Shown: one piece after another, positions 5,541 through 6,393 of the stretch
Layout of the letters: each line of letters starts with the position of its first letter
How positions within the stretch are numbered: the stretch's first letter is position 1
Origin: an uncultured Ruminococcus sp.
GTDB lineage: Bacteria; Bacillota; Clostridia; Oscillospirales; CAG-272
Assembly: GCA_902803255.1 (NCBI GenBank)
Contig: CADCPG010000106.1
Coordinates: 1 to 6,393 of the forward strand
DNA length: 6,393 nt
Reading direction: 5' to 3'
Notes under the pieces: generated by a model
The model's input: the letters and a program-made list of their open reading frames with translations, nothing else
The model's database searches: none
What the model was told of the DNA's origin: nothing
Translations under genes and position numbers: made by a program

Positions 5541-6164
5541 ATGTCTGACATATTCAAGCTTTTCGAAAAGATATCGGCCGACCGCAGGGTGCAGCCGGGC
5601 GTCGAGTGGATCATAGCCGGACTCGGCAATCCCGGGCGCGAGTACGCGAAGACCCGTCACAACGCGGGCTTTCTGGCCGTCGGGACGCTCGCGGAGCGCC
5701 TCGGCGTCACCGTCGACCGGGCGAGGTTCAGGGGGCTCACCGCCAGGGCTTCGGTGGAGGGCCGTCCGGTGCTCCTGCTCTGCCCGCAGACTTATATGAA
5801 TTCGTCGGGGATATCGGTACGCGAGGCGGCCGACTTCTACAAGGTCCCGCCCGAGAAGATACTCGTCCTCGTGGACGACATATACCTTCCGCCCGGCCGC
5901 GTCAGGGTGAGACGGAAGGGCTCCGACGGAGGCCACAACGGCCTTGAGAGCATAATCTACCAGCTCGGCTCCGACGCCTTCCCGCGGATCAGGATAGGAG
6001 TCGGGAACAAACCGGCGGCGTACGATCTCGCCGACTGGGTCCTGTCCGATTTCACCGACGCCGAGGTGCCTGACGTCATCAGGGCAATAGGTACCGCCTG
6101 CGACGGCATACCGCTGATCCTCGACGGAAAGATCGACGAGGCCATGCAGAGATGCAACAGCTAG
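5541..6164 (+). CDS. pth: Peptidyl-tRNA hydrolase
   Basis: The enzyme cleaves the ester bond of peptidyl-tRNAs released from stalled ribosomes, recycling tRNA. The 207 residues carry the full Pth signature: GLGNPGREYAKTRHNAG with Asn30 and the catalytic His40 (equivalent to E. coli N10 and H20), QTYMNSSG with Asn87 (N68), VDDIYLPPG with Asp112 (D93) and GSDGGHNGL with Asn133 (N114). The first 20 residues (MSDIFKLFEKISADRRVQPG) precede the usual start of the fold; similar short extensions are, as I recall, found in some Clostridia. The start is not well fixed: no good Shine-Dalgarno lies upstream of 5541, only GAG touching the ATG, and a GTG at 5589 (residue 17) is a less likely alternative. 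The gene begins 23 nt after glnN with no terminator between, and overlaps mfd. Translational coupling to glnN is possible. Confidence 0.97.
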   Translation: MSDIFKLFEKISADRRVQPGVEWIIAGLGNPGREYAKTRHNAGFLAVGTLAERLGVTVDRARFRGLTARASVEGRPVLLLCPQTYMNSSGISVREAADFYKVPPEKILVLVDDIYLPPGRVRVRRKGSDGGHNGLESIIYQLGSDAFPRIRIGVGNKPAAYDLADWVLSDFTDAEVPDVIRAIGTACDGIPLILDGKIDEAMQRCNS

Positions 6165-6393
6165 GGGGCGGCCTCCTCACCGCGGCGGTACGCGCCGACC
6201 CGGAATACCGCCAGCTGCTCGAACTCCTCGCCTCCGAAGCGAAGCGGACCGCCGGAGGGGGCCGCGGAAAGATCCTCCCGGTCTCGGTGGACGGCCTGTG
6301 CGAATCGGCGTCCGACCTTCTCTGCGCCGCGCTGTGCGAGGACAGCGGTGACACCCGGGTGCTCATATTATGCCCCGAGGAGAGCGACTGCCG
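6152..6393 (+). CDS. mfd: Transcription-repair coupling factor Mfd, N-terminal 80 codons (runs off the window)
   Basis: The open frame from ATG at 6152 to the window end has no stop and reads DPEYRQLLELLA (residues 16-27), ILPVSVDGLCESASDLLCAAL (about 41-61) and RVLILCPEES (69-78). This matches the start of the UvrB-homology region of Mfd, where the pattern 'pvsvtGl...ar..liaaL......llvitpde' is typical. Mfd is a large DNA translocase that removes stalled RNA polymerase from lesions and recruits UvrA for repair. Its place directly after pth matches the conserved Firmicutes order (in Bacillus, pth/spoVC-fin-mfd). The ATG lies inside pth in another frame, overlapping its last 13 nt; GAGG at 6138-6141 may be the ribosome binding site. 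Only about 80 of the expected 1,100-1,200 residues are present, so helicase motifs cannot be checked. Confidence 0.85.
   Translation, partial: MQQLGGGLLTAAVRADPEYRQLLELLASEAKRTAGGGRGKILPVSVDGLCESASDLLCAALCEDSGDTRVLILCPEESDC

Overview
The window is a GC-rich bacterial chromosome segment (G/C dominates third codon positions) with all supported genes on the + strand. AT content rises sharply only at two promoters. The features point to a high-GC member of the Clostridia, probably a gut or rumen lineage of the Oscillospirales type: sigma-A promoters with near-consensus -35/-10 boxes, purine-rich ribosome binding sites, frequent ATA isoleucine codons, a type III glutamine synthetase, a pth-mfd gene pair, and a Pth with a short N-terminal extension. 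That placement is an inference from gene content and style; no rRNA or other marker is present.

Region 1 (1-3063) looks like a two-gene transcription unit. A very good extended -10 promoter (15-43) is followed by an unusually long, structured leader of about 150 nt. Next come a 365-residue regulator with a C-terminal ArsR-type winged helix (199-1296) and, 72 nt later, a 564-residue cytoplasmic glycoside hydrolase of the DUF4091/GH123 type (1369-3063). A plausible reading is a ligand-sensing repressor that controls itself and an intracellular amino-sugar glycosidase, but neither ligand nor substrate can be read from the sequence.

Region 2 (3064-3399) has no gene. It holds a 13-bp tandem repeat array of exactly 13 units (3078-3246), the first three diverged and the last ten nearly identical. 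Two of the diverged units form a perfect 8-bp hairpin. The array is followed by an AT-rich block with a strong promoter (3274-3302) and a GC-rich leader hairpin (3328-3366).

Region 3 (3400-6393) is a housekeeping run: glutamine synthetase type III (glnN), peptidyl-tRNA hydrolase (pth) 23 nt later, and the first 80 codons of mfd, which overlaps the end of pth by 13 nt and runs off the window. No terminator is visible between these three genes, so the promoter at 3274 may serve all of them.

No tRNA, rRNA, CRISPR array, insertion sequence or phage gene was found. The most unusual items are the 13-bp array, the regulator with a large uncharacterised N-terminal domain paired with a GH123-like enzyme, and the structured leaders.
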